DNA from: an uncultured Flavobacteriaceae bacterium
GTDB taxonomy: Bacteria; Bacteroidota; Bacteroidia; Flavobacteriales; Flavobacteriaceae
DNA: 64,000 nucleotides
Direction of reading: 5' to 3'
Assembly (NCBI GenBank): GCA_947498845.1
Contig: CANMLX010000009.1
Location: 57,212-121,211 of the forward strand
Below, one piece after another: positions 45,429 through 55,009 of this stretch. Position numbers and translations under genes: made by a program. Below the pieces are notes generated by a model, which was not told where the DNA came from, did not search any database, and saw nothing but the letters and a program-made list of their open reading frames with translations. Positions within the stretch are counted from its first letter, which is position 1. The number at the start of each line of letters is the position of its first letter.

Positions 45429-46859
45429 TTAAAATTGATCCTCAAAAAACTCGTTTTTAAATCCTATTAAATATAGTTTTTCTTTAGCGCGGGTTACTGC
45501 TGTATATAGCCAACGTAAGTAATCCATGGTTATACCTTCTGGCAGATATGGTTGCTCTACAAAAACCGTATGCCATTGGCCTCCTTGAGATTTATGACAG
45601 GTTATTGCATAAGAAAACTTAACCTGAAGTGCATTAAAGTGTTTATTATTCTTCACTTTTAAGAACTTTTTATACTTGGTGGTTTCATCTTCATAATCTC
45701 TCATAACTTCTTGGTAAAGTCTATTAGAATCTTCGTAAGCCAGAGACGGTGTTTCTGCTTCTATAGTATCTAAAAGCAATACGGTTTCAAAAGGTCGCAT
45801 TCTAGGATAATCTACCATGCGAATCTTCACTTCGGCAAAACGAAACCCATAAAGCTCTTGTATTTTAAATATTTCAAGTACTTCAATTATATCTCCATTA
45901 GCTATAAAGCCAGCTTCGGTAGTTGGTTTAACCCAAAAATAATTATTCTTAACCACCATTAAATAATCGCCTGCCGTTAATTCATGCTCATTAAACAATA
46001 TGCGACTACGTATTTGTTGGTTATACAAATTAGCGCGTTTGTTACTTCTTACTATAATGGCCGTTTCTTCGTTACCCAAATCACTATAGGCATCGCTAAT
46101 GGCATCCATTATTTCATGCCCGTCTATTAAACGAATTATATCCTTATACCCTTCTAGTTGAAATTTAAACGTATCAAAAAAACTACTTGCTAAAGCTTCT
46201 CTTAAAAGGGTAGCATTATTTAATATGCCTGAGTCTTGTCCTTGCCTTACAACTTCATCTAACTCCATTTTAGTAAGCTCCTTGTTATAATTTAAGGATA
46301 AGGTCTTCTCGTCCAAAGCAGGACTTAACTCTAATTTTACAGGAGGTAATTGTGCCGTATCACCCATAAGCAATAATTTACACTTATGTCCAGAGTACAC
46401 ATACTGCATTAAATCATCCAGAAGCGAGCCGTTTTCGAATAATTTAGAAGCTGCAGGTGTATCTGAGATCATCGAAGCTTCATCTACTATAAATAATGTG
46501 TTTTTATGCTTATTGGGCTGTAATACAAACTTAAGTCCACCTCCCTGCTCCTTTTTAGGAAAATAGATTTTTTTGTGAATTGTAAACGCTTCACTTTTAG
46601 AATAATTCGCTATGACCTTGGCTGCTCTTCCTGTAGGCGCCATTAAAACTGCACTTTTCTTGATTTTCCATAGGTTACTCACTAAAGTACTCACAATTGT
46701 AGTCTTTCCTGTACCTGCATAGCCTTTTAATAGGTATAATGCGTTTTTTGTATCACTAAAAATAAACTCCGATAGCTGTTGTAAAACAATATCCTGCTTT
46801 AATGTAGGTTGGAACGGAAATTGCTGTTTTATAAGCGAATAGAATTCTGCTGGTGTCAT
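45429..46859 (-). CDS. RecD-like DNA helicase (AAA, UvrD-C-like)
   Basis: The 476-residue protein shows Walker A GYAGTGKTT (residues 46-54), APTGRAAKV (motif Ia), VDEASMISD (Walker B), LLLMGDTAQLPPV (motif III) and a C-terminal helicase part with TCHKSQGGQWHTVFVEQ and WLYTAVTRAKEKLYLIG. This is the stand-alone RecD/Dda-type superfamily 1B group that translocates 5' to 3'. It is a monocistronic gene between the nitrate operon promoter region and a divergent gene. Role in repair or recombination inferred from family. Confidence 0.92.
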   Translation of the reverse strand: MTPAEFYSLIKQQFPFQPTLKQDIVLQQLSEFIFSDTKNALYLLKGYAGTGKTTIVSTLVSNLWKIKKSAVLMAPTGRAAKVIANYSKSEAFTIHKKIYFPKKEQGGGLKFVLQPNKHKNTLFIVDEASMISDTPAASKLFENGSLLDDLMQYVYSGHKCKLLLMGDTAQLPPVKLELSPALDEKTLSLNYNKELTKMELDEVVRQGQDSGILNNATLLREALASSFFDTFKFQLEGYKDIIRLIDGHEIMDAISDAYSDLGNEETAIIVRSNKRANLYNQQIRSRILFNEHELTAGDYLMVVKNNYFWVKPTTEAGFIANGDIIEVLEIFKIQELYGFRFAEVKIRMVDYPRMRPFETVLLLDTIEAETPSLAYEDSNRLYQEVMRDYEDETTKYKKFLKVKNNKHFNALQVKFSYAITCHKSQGGQWHTVFVEQPYLPEGITMDYLRWLYTAVTRAKEKLYLIGFKNEFFEDQF

Positions 46860-46941
46860 TAATATAGTAAAGGCGTTATAAATAATTCAAAGATAGAAAT
46901 GATTTTTATTCACTTAGGTTTTTAGCATTAAAAAAAAATTG

Positions 46942-46949
46942 TAGATTTG
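46942..46949 (+). promoter_or_regulatory. -7 promoter element
   Basis: TAGATTTG is an exact TAnnTTTG match, 41 bp before the ATG at 46991, placing a transcript start near 46955. A T-rich stretch stands in the -33 region. Confidence 0.5.
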
Positions 46950-46990
46950 CGAGAGACCATTAAATAAACAATTTCACAAATTAAAAGACC

Positions 46991-47737
46991 ATGTTAAAAA
47001 TAATTCTTGTAGTCGTTGGTGCAATTTTATTAACCATAGCATTAGTAAAATTAATAGACAAGTTTGTTCCTACTAAGTTAAAACCTGTTTTAATTCTTAT
47101 CTTTTGGGGTTTAATTATTGCCTTAGGTTACTTAACCGTAATGTCTGTATATGGTCCAATTAAATTTAATAAATTAAAAGAGAAGCGTTATACTAAAGTT
47201 ATTAAAAACCTAAAAGATATTAGAGAAGCGCAATTGGCTCACAGACAAGTAAAAGGTACATTTGCTGGAAATTTTGATGACTTAGTAAACTTTATAGATA
47301 CTGCACAATTTACATTAACACAACGTAGAGATTCCAGTGTTGTTGATGCTGTTCTTACTGAAAGATATGGAGGTGTTCCTACATTTAAAGATACCGTAAT
47401 TGTGGATACTTTGGGTTACAGACCTGTTAAAGATTCACTTTTTAAAGGGTCTAACCGATATAAAACTATGATGAACGTACCCGTAGAAGGCGCTAATGCA
47501 AAATTTAAGCTTAATGCTGGTTTCTTAAATCAAAACGATATAAACATTCCTGTTTTTGAAACTTTTGTAAAGAAATCTATAGTATTGTTCGACCAAGATA
47601 AAAACTTAGTAGATCAAGAAAATCAAGTCTTATCTTCTGTAGTAGGCGTTAAAGGAGATGCTATAAAAATTGGTTCTATGGATGAAGTAGATACAAATGG
47701 AAACTGGGCTAAGTTCTATGATACAGAAAAAAAATAG
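46991..47737 (+). CDS. Membrane-anchored hypothetical protein
   Basis: The 248-residue protein has two N-terminal membrane helices (about 1-20 and 32-52), then a coiled coil (KFNKLKEKRYTKVIKNLKDI) and a soluble domain. The two conserved stretches are IREAQLAHRQVKGTFAGNFD and DFLNQNDINIPVFET-like sequence near 175-190. The phrase LAHRQVKGTFAGNFDDLVNF resembles the region behind pilin-like N-termini, but no pilin processing site is seen. The 3' end overlaps the DUF3822 gene by about 20 bp. It belongs to a conserved flavobacterial set with DUF3822 and rsmD. Confidence 0.75.
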   Translation: MLKIILVVVGAILLTIALVKLIDKFVPTKLKPVLILIFWGLIIALGYLTVMSVYGPIKFNKLKEKRYTKVIKNLKDIREAQLAHRQVKGTFAGNFDDLVNFIDTAQFTLTQRRDSSVVDAVLTERYGGVPTFKDTVIVDTLGYRPVKDSLFKGSNRYKTMMNVPVEGANAKFKLNAGFLNQNDINIPVFETFVKKSIVLFDQDKNLVDQENQVLSSVVGVKGDAIKIGSMDEVDTNGNWAKFYDTEKK

Positions 47738-48542
47738 CCAAAATAATACATTAACGCATAAAAAATTGTCCATTCAAATTAGTTTGAGTGGACTTTCTTT
47801 TTGTATACTCCAGTCTAATACAAATACCATTACCACCCTCAAAACGGTCGTTTTTGATAAAAAGTTGAATCCTTATGAGGTGCTTAATTACCTTAAAGAC
47901 GCTTTTGAAAGTGAAGACTTTTTACAAACACTTTTTGATGATATATTGTTAATTCATCAAAACGAGCTTTCTACATTAGTTCCAATGTCGTTATTTAACG
48001 ACGAGTATTTAGCAGACTATTTAAAATTTAATTGTAAAATCTTAAAATCCGATTTTATAACTTATGATACTATAAGTGCCAACAACAGTGCAAATGTATA
48101 TGTGCCTTATGTTAATATTAATAATTTTGTTTATGAAAAATTTGGAGAATTTACGTATAAACATTTTTCTACATTATTAATTGAGCTCATCCTAAAAGAA
48201 AACCAAACGAGTAGGACTACAAAAATGTATGTACACGTTAGCAAAACACATTTTGAAATTGTTGTTGTTAATAATGGAGAATTAGTATTATATAATACAT
48301 TTGAGTACAAAAACTCTGAAGATTTTATCTATTACGTTTTATTCACGTCTGAACAACTACAACTCAACCCAAATACATTCAACCTTATATTTCTGGGTGA
48401 TGTAAAGCGTGGTGATGCACTTTATACTATTGCTTATAAATACATTAGATATATTAACTTTGGTAGTAGAAACGATAATTACACATACACCCATGCACCT
48501 GCAAACGATTATTCTAACTACACCTTAATACATAGTTTTTAA
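47718..48542 (+). CDS. DUF3822 family protein
   Basis: A protein of about 274 residues with strands LSIQISLSGLSFCILQSNTN and MYVHVSKTHFEIVVVNNGEL, an architecture similar to actin-like ATPase folds. This fits DUF3822, a family restricted to Bacteroidota. I start it at the ATG at 47718; a longer start at 47697 lies further inside the preceding gene. Its stop overlaps the rsmD start by one base. A role connected to rRNA modification or translation is only suggested by the neighbour. Confidence 0.85.
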   Translation: MIQKKNSQNNTLTHKKLSIQISLSGLSFCILQSNTNTITTLKTVVFDKKLNPYEVLNYLKDAFESEDFLQTLFDDILLIHQNELSTLVPMSLFNDEYLADYLKFNCKILKSDFITYDTISANNSANVYVPYVNINNFVYEKFGEFTYKHFSTLLIELILKENQTSRTTKMYVHVSKTHFEIVVVNNGELVLYNTFEYKNSEDFIYYVLFTSEQLQLNPNTFNLIFLGDVKRGDALYTIAYKYIRYINFGSRNDNYTYTHAPANDYSNYTLIHSF

Positions 48543-49081
48543 TGCGTATCATATCTGGGCTATATAAAAGTAGAAAAATAATTGCACCTAAAAACCTACC
48601 TGTTCGTCCAACTACAGATATGGCTAAGGAATCTTTATTCAATATACTCAACAACCACTATTATTTTGATGACATTTCTGTACTTGATTTATTTGCAGGT
48701 ACTGGTAATATTAGTTATGAATTTGCCTCTCGAGGTACTACACAAATAACCTGTGTAGATCAAAATTTTGGCTGTATTAAATTTATCAACCAAACAGTAG
48801 ATACCTTTAAAATGCCTATTACTACTATTAAAAGTGATGTGTTTAAATTTTTAGAGAAACATACTTTAAAAACCGATATTATTTTTGCAGATCCGCCTTA
48901 TGACTTTAGCATAGAACAATTCTTAAACATAGCAGAATTAGTATTTAATAACGATTTATTGCTAGATAACGGTACGCTTATTATAGAACACTCCAAGCAC
49001 ACCAATCTATCTAACGCTCCTTTATTTTCGTACTCTAAAAGTTATGGAGGGTGTATGTTTAGTTTCTTTGAAAAAAAATAA
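48542..49081 (+). CDS. rsmD: 16S rRNA (guanine-966-N2)-methyltransferase
   Basis: The 179-residue methyltransferase begins MRIISGLYKSRKI and has VRPTTDMAKESLFNIL, the SAM-binding motif VLDLFAGTGNISYEFASRG and the catalytic ADPPYDF (DPPY). It methylates G966 of 16S rRNA during assembly of the small ribosomal subunit. It is the last gene of a three-gene overlapping set, followed by a hairpin terminator near 49262. Confidence 0.95.
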   Translation: MRIISGLYKSRKIIAPKNLPVRPTTDMAKESLFNILNNHYYFDDISVLDLFAGTGNISYEFASRGTTQITCVDQNFGCIKFINQTVDTFKMPITTIKSDVFKFLEKHTLKTDIIFADPPYDFSIEQFLNIAELVFNNDLLLDNGTLIIEHSKHTNLSNAPLFSYSKSYGGCMFSFFEKK

Positions 49082-49261
49082 TATTGCTTTGTATTGTTTT
49101 TTTTTGTAATTTCTACCTCACTAAAGTTCAATAAATCAAACACTTAATTTATTTTTAGTTGAATTAGTCTTAAAACCTAAAAGAGTATTCTCTATAAAAA
49201 TTTAATAAATCTACTATATTACTAGCATTTAAAATGTTATGAATAACCAACCCAAAACAGC

Positions 49262-49292
49262 AAACCCTTCTTAAAGTATTTAAGAAGGGTTT
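49262..49292. terminator. Bidirectional hairpin between rsmD and rnpB
   Basis: AAACCCTTCTTAAA and TTTAAGAAGGGTTT pair perfectly around a short loop. A T-rich tail follows on the plus strand. It serves rsmD and, from the other side, the RNase P RNA. Confidence 0.85.
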
Positions 49293-49302
49293 GTTTATTT
49301 TT

Positions 49303-49650
49303 AAGTAAATCTATAAGCCGAATTCTGTTCATCCTGAGCTCATTTTAGGATCTCCTAAAATAAGAACCGAAATACCTTATCATTTATCTGAATATTTTGT
49401 TACCAAAATACTTTAGCTGCCTACCCTCCAGCAATCAAACGTGCCGCTTTAAAGCGCTGGTTTACATGACATTGCACCACATAGAGTTTACCTGATTTCA
49501 CTACAGCATTACCTGTACATACTTTCTGTTGCACTTTTCCTAGCTTCTCAACTGGTGGCCATTAACCACTATGTTGCACTATGGTGTTCGGACTTTCCTC
49601 TCTAGATACTGAAACAAGTTTAGTATAGAGCGATAAGGTGATTTACTCTG
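49303..49650 (-). ncRNA. rnpB: RNase P RNA (bacterial type A)
   Basis: On the minus strand, the 5' conserved block GAGAGGAAAGTCCGAACACC and the 3' block ACAGAATTCGGCTTATAG are both present, about 300 bases apart. The terminal helix P1 forms from AGAGTAAATC at the 5' end and GATTTACT at the 3' end. The length, near 350 nucleotides, is usual. It processes tRNA 5' ends. The exact ends are estimated from P1. Confidence 0.95.
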
Positions 49651-49762
49651 GTGCAAAGGTACAACTACTTAATTTTATAATCTAAAAACTAGACGTTTTC
49701 TAAATCTTTTAGAACAAACTTAAATCATGCTATCTTTATAGCCCTAGGCTCAAGGCGCTTTG

Positions 49763-50818
49763 TTACCTAGTAGCTTTCCATCTTTGATTAAGCATATTAC
49801 TTAGTAAATCGAAATAGTTCCATCCAATTTTTCTAGCAGAAAGTAAGGTTAGGCTATCTTGATTTTTCCTATGTGGCCTTGATGGACCAGTCATATTTGG
49901 TTTTAGATTCAAGTCGAATAAAAAGTATTTACCGTTATTATTTGCTCTACAGTCTATTCTTATTGGTGCTTTTATGCCAATTAATTCGGCAGACTTAATA
50001 CAATGTTTATAAACTTCTTTAATTTCTTTAGTTTGTAACTCATCATCACTCAATACTTGACTGTTTTCCATCACAGCTACTAGCCCATTGTATGGCGCGA
50101 TTCCATTTTTATGATTAAATCTTTTAACTGCTGGCAGGCACCAAGGTCTATCAAAATATTCTATTTTATCATCTATTTGATAATTTCCCTTTGGCATTAT
50201 AGTGATTGTAATTTCTTGTCCACTCAAATAGCGTTCAATGTACACTGCATTTCCATAGCTACTTTCTGAAAATATTTTATGTAGATTTTCTGTTAGTTCT
50301 GTTTTACTTTCAATTTTAATAACGCCCTGGCTACCTCTTCCTCTAATGGGTTTTAAAACCAATGGAAACTCTAGTTCTAGCGATAAATTTATACTATCCT
50401 GTTTAGTAATAATTTTAGTTTCGGGAATTGGAATTTTATTAGATTTTAGCAAGTTATTCGTATATGTTTTATCGTCGAAAACATCTGCTAATTTTGGTGT
50501 TTGTCCAACAAATTCTATACCCCTGTTAAAGTAATTTTCTATAGGGTGATTTTCATACAAAACTGTATTTAACCAAAAGACTTTTACGCCTCTTTTTAAA
50601 GCTGTTTCAATGCCTTCTTTTGTATCTGGGAAAACCCAATCTTTATCTATACTAGGGTTTGGGTTTGTTATAGGTGTTACTACTTCAATGTCTTGTTCTA
50701 TAAGTTGAGATGCAATATCTGCTCCACTATCAGAATAACCTCCTGGCTTCATTGGTTTTTGAATCCCATCTTTTTCTGGAGGAAGTTGAGCTTGATATAA
50801 AATTGCAACTTTAGTCAT
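49763..50818 (-). CDS. ATP-grasp enzyme, D-Ala-D-Ala ligase-like
   Basis: The 351-residue protein has the ATP-grasp fold: LVLKPIRGRGSQGVIKI (ATP-binding loop), YIERYLSGQEITITIMPKG and the metal-binding end FLFDLNLKPNMTGPSRPH. The N-terminal domain (VAILYQAQLPPEKDG...YSDSGADIA) resembles D-alanine-D-alanine ligase-related proteins. It should join a carboxylate to an amine using ATP. It lies alone on the minus strand behind rnpB; the substrate is unknown. Confidence 0.8.
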   Translation of the reverse strand: MTKVAILYQAQLPPEKDGIQKPMKPGGYSDSGADIASQLIEQDIEVVTPITNPNPSIDKDWVFPDTKEGIETALKRGVKVFWLNTVLYENHPIENYFNRGIEFVGQTPKLADVFDDKTYTNNLLKSNKIPIPETKIITKQDSINLSLELEFPLVLKPIRGRGSQGVIKIESKTELTENLHKIFSESSYGNAVYIERYLSGQEITITIMPKGNYQIDDKIEYFDRPWCLPAVKRFNHKNGIAPYNGLVAVMENSQVLSDDELQTKEIKEVYKHCIKSAELIGIKAPIRIDCRANNNGKYFLFDLNLKPNMTGPSRPHRKNQDSLTLLSARKIGWNYFDLLSNMLNQRWKATR

Positions 50819-50890
50819 TTTTATTTTTCTATCTGTAGATAATTATATAATTCCATGCATATCTCTACAAATTTAAAGAATTTTTAATTA

Positions 50891-51051
50891 TACCAATTCT
50901 TAAATGAATATACTATAAAGAAAAATGATGGATTTTGGAATTATACGAGACAGAAAAAATAAGCATAGCCGTAGTTACAGTTCTTTTTTATGTTGAAAAT
51001 AGAATTTCAAAAGACGCTTTTTAACGCAGTAAATTCATTTGGGAATTAGTA
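50891..51051. repeat. MITE-like element, family B full copy
   Basis: This 161-bp element begins TACCAATTCTTAAATGAAT and ends with the near-complement ATTCATTTGGGAATTAGTA. TTA flanks both sides as a direct 3-bp repeat. An internal GCATAGC-TAGTTAC-like block resembles the middle of family A. No frame is open through it. A shortened copy lies at 35192-35247 and a solo end at 26003-26025. Confidence 0.7.
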
Positions 51052-51247
51052 TTAATTGATTTGAACACTAAGCTCTGCCTTAAATCTGCAGGTTAGTTAA
51101 AGAGATAAAATATTTATGTGCTTTAAGACTTATTGACATTATATCTGTTATTTGTTGTGGGGCAAATTCTTAGAATGGAATGAAACTCTATGCCAAAGTA
51201 AAATAAAAATTCTTGCGTAGTATCTTAGATTTAGTAATATTATTACT

Positions 51248-52789
51248 TTACTTGAAACCTTTCATCACTACCTCAATATTTCTTTCCTTAGAGTCATTAT
51301 CGTTAAAATCTCTTATCAGTTCTAATACGTCATAATCTAAATATACAGAATTCTCAGCGTTAATAATCACAGTAGAACTTTCAGGTAATTGAGCTAACCT
51401 TTGTTTTATGCTTGATTTATTCAAAAAAGAAACTTCTTTAGCCAAAACTACATGAAGCTCTTCTTCATCATTTCGCTTTTCTTCTTTGACTTCATAGGCT
51501 ATTTTTGTGTACCCTCGAAGAACAAAAAATAAGCTTACCACCATCCCCAAACCTACGCCTTTCAATAAATCCAAGCACACTACACCAAGAGCTGTTACAA
51601 TAAATGGGATAAAATGATATTTACCTATTTTCCACATTTTTATAAAGACTTTAGGACTTGCTAATTTTAATCCTATCATTAATAATATGGCTGCTAAACT
51701 GGCCATAGGTATTTTATTTAACAATACAGGAATTAGAATTACGGTTAAAAGCAAAAGAAAACCATGGAATATTGCAGAGAATTTAGTTCTTGCTCCAGCA
51801 TCAATATTAGCAGTAGTTCTTACAATTACAGATGTCATGGGTAGGCCACCAATCAAGCTAGACAATATGTTGCCTACGCCTTGCGCTTTTAATTCTATGT
51901 TGCCATCAGAATAGCGTTTATAAGGATCTAATCGATCCCCTGCTTCTATAGTCAAAAGGGTTGCAATACTGGCTACTATAGCAATAGTAACCGCTGCTAT
52001 CCATATGTCTGGGTTTGAAATAGCCGAAATGTCTGGGAATGAAAATTTCCCTATAAATTCCTTAGCCGAACCTACAACGGGCAATTCAACTAAATGATCT
52101 CCTGTTATAAGAAGATTTGGACTAAATATTCGAAAAACTTCATTTATTAGAATACCCACAATTACAACAACTAATGCACCAGGAAGTAGCTTTAATTTTT
52201 TAAAAAAAGAAACTTTGCTATAGCTAATTAAAATACTTAATGATAGCAGCGTAATAATAATAACTCCAATATGAGCAAAGTTTAGTGAATGAATAATTTC
52301 GTGTATATAGCTGCCATCTGTGCTCTCAATTAAACTATAGTTAAAAAAATCGCCTTCATGCGCTCTATCGTAACCAATTGTATAAGGTATTTGTTTAATA
52401 ACAATAATGAGACCTATTCCAGTTAACATTCCCTGAATTACACCTGTTGGAATATAATTTGAAAAGGAACCAGATTTGGTAATGCCCAAAATTAATTGAA
52501 ATACCCCTGCCAAAACTCCAGCTAAAAGGAATGCTTCAAAACCTAAATCTTGAATAGCCAAGAGAACAATCGCTATTAAACTGGCAGCTGGACCAGAAAC
52601 ACTTACATGAGAATCACTTAAATAACCAACTACTAAGCCTCCTATAATACCCGTTATAATACCAGAAAATGCTGAAGCTCCAGAAGCGACTGCAATTCCT
52701 AAACAAAGAGGTAGGGCGACTAAGAATACCACTATACTAGATATGATATCTGTTTTAAATGAAGAACTGAATGATTTTTTTTTACTCAC
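51248..52789 (-). CDS. SulP-family anion transporter with STAS domain
   Basis: The 513-residue protein has about 11-12 membrane segments (VVFLVALPLCLGIAVASGA is the family opening). The SulP signature region contains SVSGPAASLIAIVL and GGLPMTSVIVRTTANIDAGA. A short STAS domain follows at the C-terminus (about 430-510, VIINAENSVYLDYDVLELI). SulP proteins carry sulfate, bicarbonate or similar anions. No carbonic anhydrase gene is adjacent. It starts about 100 bp from the family A element. Confidence 0.92.
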   Translation of the reverse strand: MSKKKSFSSSFKTDIISSIVVFLVALPLCLGIAVASGASAFSGIITGIIGGLVVGYLSDSHVSVSGPAASLIAIVLLAIQDLGFEAFLLAGVLAGVFQLILGITKSGSFSNYIPTGVIQGMLTGIGLIIVIKQIPYTIGYDRAHEGDFFNYSLIESTDGSYIHEIIHSLNFAHIGVIIITLLSLSILISYSKVSFFKKLKLLPGALVVVIVGILINEVFRIFSPNLLITGDHLVELPVVGSAKEFIGKFSFPDISAISNPDIWIAAVTIAIVASIATLLTIEAGDRLDPYKRYSDGNIELKAQGVGNILSSLIGGLPMTSVIVRTTANIDAGARTKFSAIFHGFLLLLTVILIPVLLNKIPMASLAAILLMIGLKLASPKVFIKMWKIGKYHFIPFIVTALGVVCLDLLKGVGLGMVVSLFFVLRGYTKIAYEVKEEKRNDEEELHVVLAKEVSFLNKSSIKQRLAQLPESSTVIINAENSVYLDYDVLELIRDFNDNDSKERNIEVVMKGFK

Positions 52790-52892
52790 AGATTTGCGTG
52801 TTTTCTAATTAATAGAATTTTTCCCTAAATATATTAATTAAGAAATTTTAAGCAAAAAATTAGAAACAAATAATCCCTACCAATAAAAATAA

Positions 52893-53054
52893 TACCAAAT
52901 CTACTATAAAAAGCGACAATAAGATTTAGAATTAATTTTCGCTTTATCGAGGCTTTAAAATTAATGCATAGCTACAGTTACGGATTCATTTTATAACGAC
53001 GATAAAGTAGAAAAGTAAACTTAATATGAGTTGCATTTTATAGTAGATTTGGTA
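52893..53054. repeat. MITE-like element, family A copy 2
   Basis: This 162-bp element is the inverted counterpart of 540-700 with only a few substitutions and one added A. Its ends are TACCAAATCTACTATAAAA and the complement, with TAA on both sides. It lies in the 499-bp region between the SulP gene and dnaX. The rest of that region holds nothing else clear apart from a promoter-like motif. Confidence 0.75.
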
Positions 53055-53210
53055 TAACTTCTGTAAATGCTAGGTTGACTATTGTAATCTGCATCTTAAT
53101 AGTTTACCTAACAATGCTATATATGCTGGCACATAATATTCATTATAAATTTGTTAATAACTCCTAATTAATTTCTTATCCTAGAGTACACAATTACAAA
53201 ACTGAATTTT

Positions 53211-53218
53211 TAAATTTG
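53211..53218 (+). promoter_or_regulatory. Possible -7 element of dnaX
   Basis: TAAATTTG matches TAnnTTTG, 70 bp before the TTG start of dnaX. No convincing -33 element is seen. Confidence 0.35.
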
Positions 53219-53288
53219 TTTTTATTAAATGATGGCATCGTGAGATATAGCTATTGAAACACGTTCAATACACCTAAATCAAGCAAAA

Positions 53289-55007
53289 TTGGAACATTTT
53301 ATCGTATCGGCTAGAAAATACCGCCCGCAAACCTTTAAGGATGTTGTAGGGCAGCAAGCTATTACAAATACGTTACTAAATGCCATTGAAAATAATCACT
53401 TAGCTCAAGCACTTTTATTTACAGGGCCTCGCGGTGTTGGTAAAACTACTTGTGCGCGTATTTTAGCAAAAATGATAAACAGTGATGGCTCTGAAAATGA
53501 AGACGAGGATTTCGCTTTTAATATTTTTGAGTTGGATGCGGCCTCTAATAACTCTGTTGATGATATTCGTAGCCTAACCGATCAAGTACGCATACCGCCT
53601 CAAGTTGGTAAATATAAGGTCTATATTATAGACGAGGTACATATGTTATCTCAAGCAGCATTTAATGCTTTTCTTAAAACACTTGAAGAACCGCCTAAGC
53701 ATTGTATCTTTATTTTAGCCACTACCGAGAAACATAAAATTATACCAACAATTTTATCGCGTTGCCAGATTTTCGATTTTAAGCGTATTACAGTTAAAGA
53801 TGCAAAAGAATATTTAAAATATATTGCAGAAGAACAAAGCATTACTGCCGAGGACGACGCCTTACACATCATCGCTCAAAAGGCAGATGGTGCCATGCGG
53901 GATGCTTTATCTATTTTTGATCGCGTAGTAAGTTTTTCTGGTAAAAACCTTACCAGACAAGCTGTTACAGAAAATTTAAATGTACTAGATTACGAAACCT
54001 ATTTTACAAGTACCGATTTTATTTTAGAGAATAAAATACCTGAATTATTGCTTCAATTTAACGCAACACTTTCTAAGGGGTTTGATGGTCACCACTATAT
54101 TGCTGGCTTAGCTTCTCATTTTAGAGATTTGCTAGTGAGTAAAACGCAAAGCACCATAGAATTATTAGAAGTTGGCGAACAGGTAAAACAAAAATATCTG
54201 GAACAATCACAAAAGGCGTCTCAAGAATTCCTGCTACAAGGCATTAATCTGGCAAACGATTGTGATTTAAAGTATAAAACCAGTAAAAACCAACGTTTAC
54301 TCGTTGAGTTATGCCTTATGCAACTTGCCTCTATCACTTTTGATGGAGAAAAAAAAAATTCTAGACACTTTATAATTCCGGCATCATACTTTAAAGAGAA
54401 AGGCATTACGCCAATACCTGTTAAAAAACCTGAAAGCACCAAAGAAGCTACTACTAAAGTTTTAGAAAACAACACAGAACCTAAAAAAGAAGCTGTAAAT
54501 AAATTTCAAGCTGCAACACCTGAAAGAATAGTTTTAAAACAAGACTCTAAAAGAACGTCTGGACTTTCTTTAAGCAGTATTAGGGCTAAAAAAGAACATC
54601 AACTCAAACAAATGGATGTTGTAGTTGATGAAGAAAACCTACCAAAAGAACCTTTTACCGAAAAAGATTTTATTACTTATTGGCATAGCTTTACTCAAAA
54701 AATGCGTGACGATGGCAAGCATAACTTAGCCTCTATATTAGCTATGGATACCCCAAAAATAAAAGGTGCTACAGCCTTTTTAGAGTTCCCAAATGAAACC
54801 AATAAAGTAGAATTAGAGCGCCAACAATACGAGCTTATGGGATTTCTAAGAAAATCGCTTAATAATTATGATATTAGCTTATCCATCACTGTTAATGAAG
54901 AAGTAAGTAAAAAATATGCTTTCACAACACGTGAAAAATATGAAAAGCTCAAGGAGAAAAATAATGCTATAGAATTGCTTAAAAAGACATTTGATTTGGA
55001 CATTTAA
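53289..55007 (+). CDS. dnaX: DNA polymerase III subunit gamma/tau
   Basis: The 572-residue clamp-loader ATPase has FTGPRGVGKTTCARIL (Walker A), YIIDEVHMLSQAAFNAFLKT (Walker B), the SRC motif in ILSRCQIFDF and a long C-terminal region for polymerase contact. The zinc cysteines present after Walker A in proteobacterial DnaX are absent here (SDGSENEDEDFAFNIFEL). I accept the TTG at 53289 because the protein then begins MEHFIVSARKYRPQTF and no ATG exists in frame upstream. It is followed by two genes with gaps of 2 bp each. Confidence 0.95.
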   Translation: MEHFIVSARKYRPQTFKDVVGQQAITNTLLNAIENNHLAQALLFTGPRGVGKTTCARILAKMINSDGSENEDEDFAFNIFELDAASNNSVDDIRSLTDQVRIPPQVGKYKVYIIDEVHMLSQAAFNAFLKTLEEPPKHCIFILATTEKHKIIPTILSRCQIFDFKRITVKDAKEYLKYIAEEQSITAEDDALHIIAQKADGAMRDALSIFDRVVSFSGKNLTRQAVTENLNVLDYETYFTSTDFILENKIPELLLQFNATLSKGFDGHHYIAGLASHFRDLLVSKTQSTIELLEVGEQVKQKYLEQSQKASQEFLLQGINLANDCDLKYKTSKNQRLLVELCLMQLASITFDGEKKNSRHFIIPASYFKEKGITPIPVKKPESTKEATTKVLENNTEPKKEAVNKFQAATPERIVLKQDSKRTSGLSLSSIRAKKEHQLKQMDVVVDEENLPKEPFTEKDFITYWHSFTQKMRDDGKHNLASILAMDTPKIKGATAFLEFPNETNKVELERQQYELMGFLRKSLNNYDISLSITVNEEVSKKYAFTTREKYEKLKEKNNAIELLKKTFDLDI

Positions 55008-55009
55008 AT

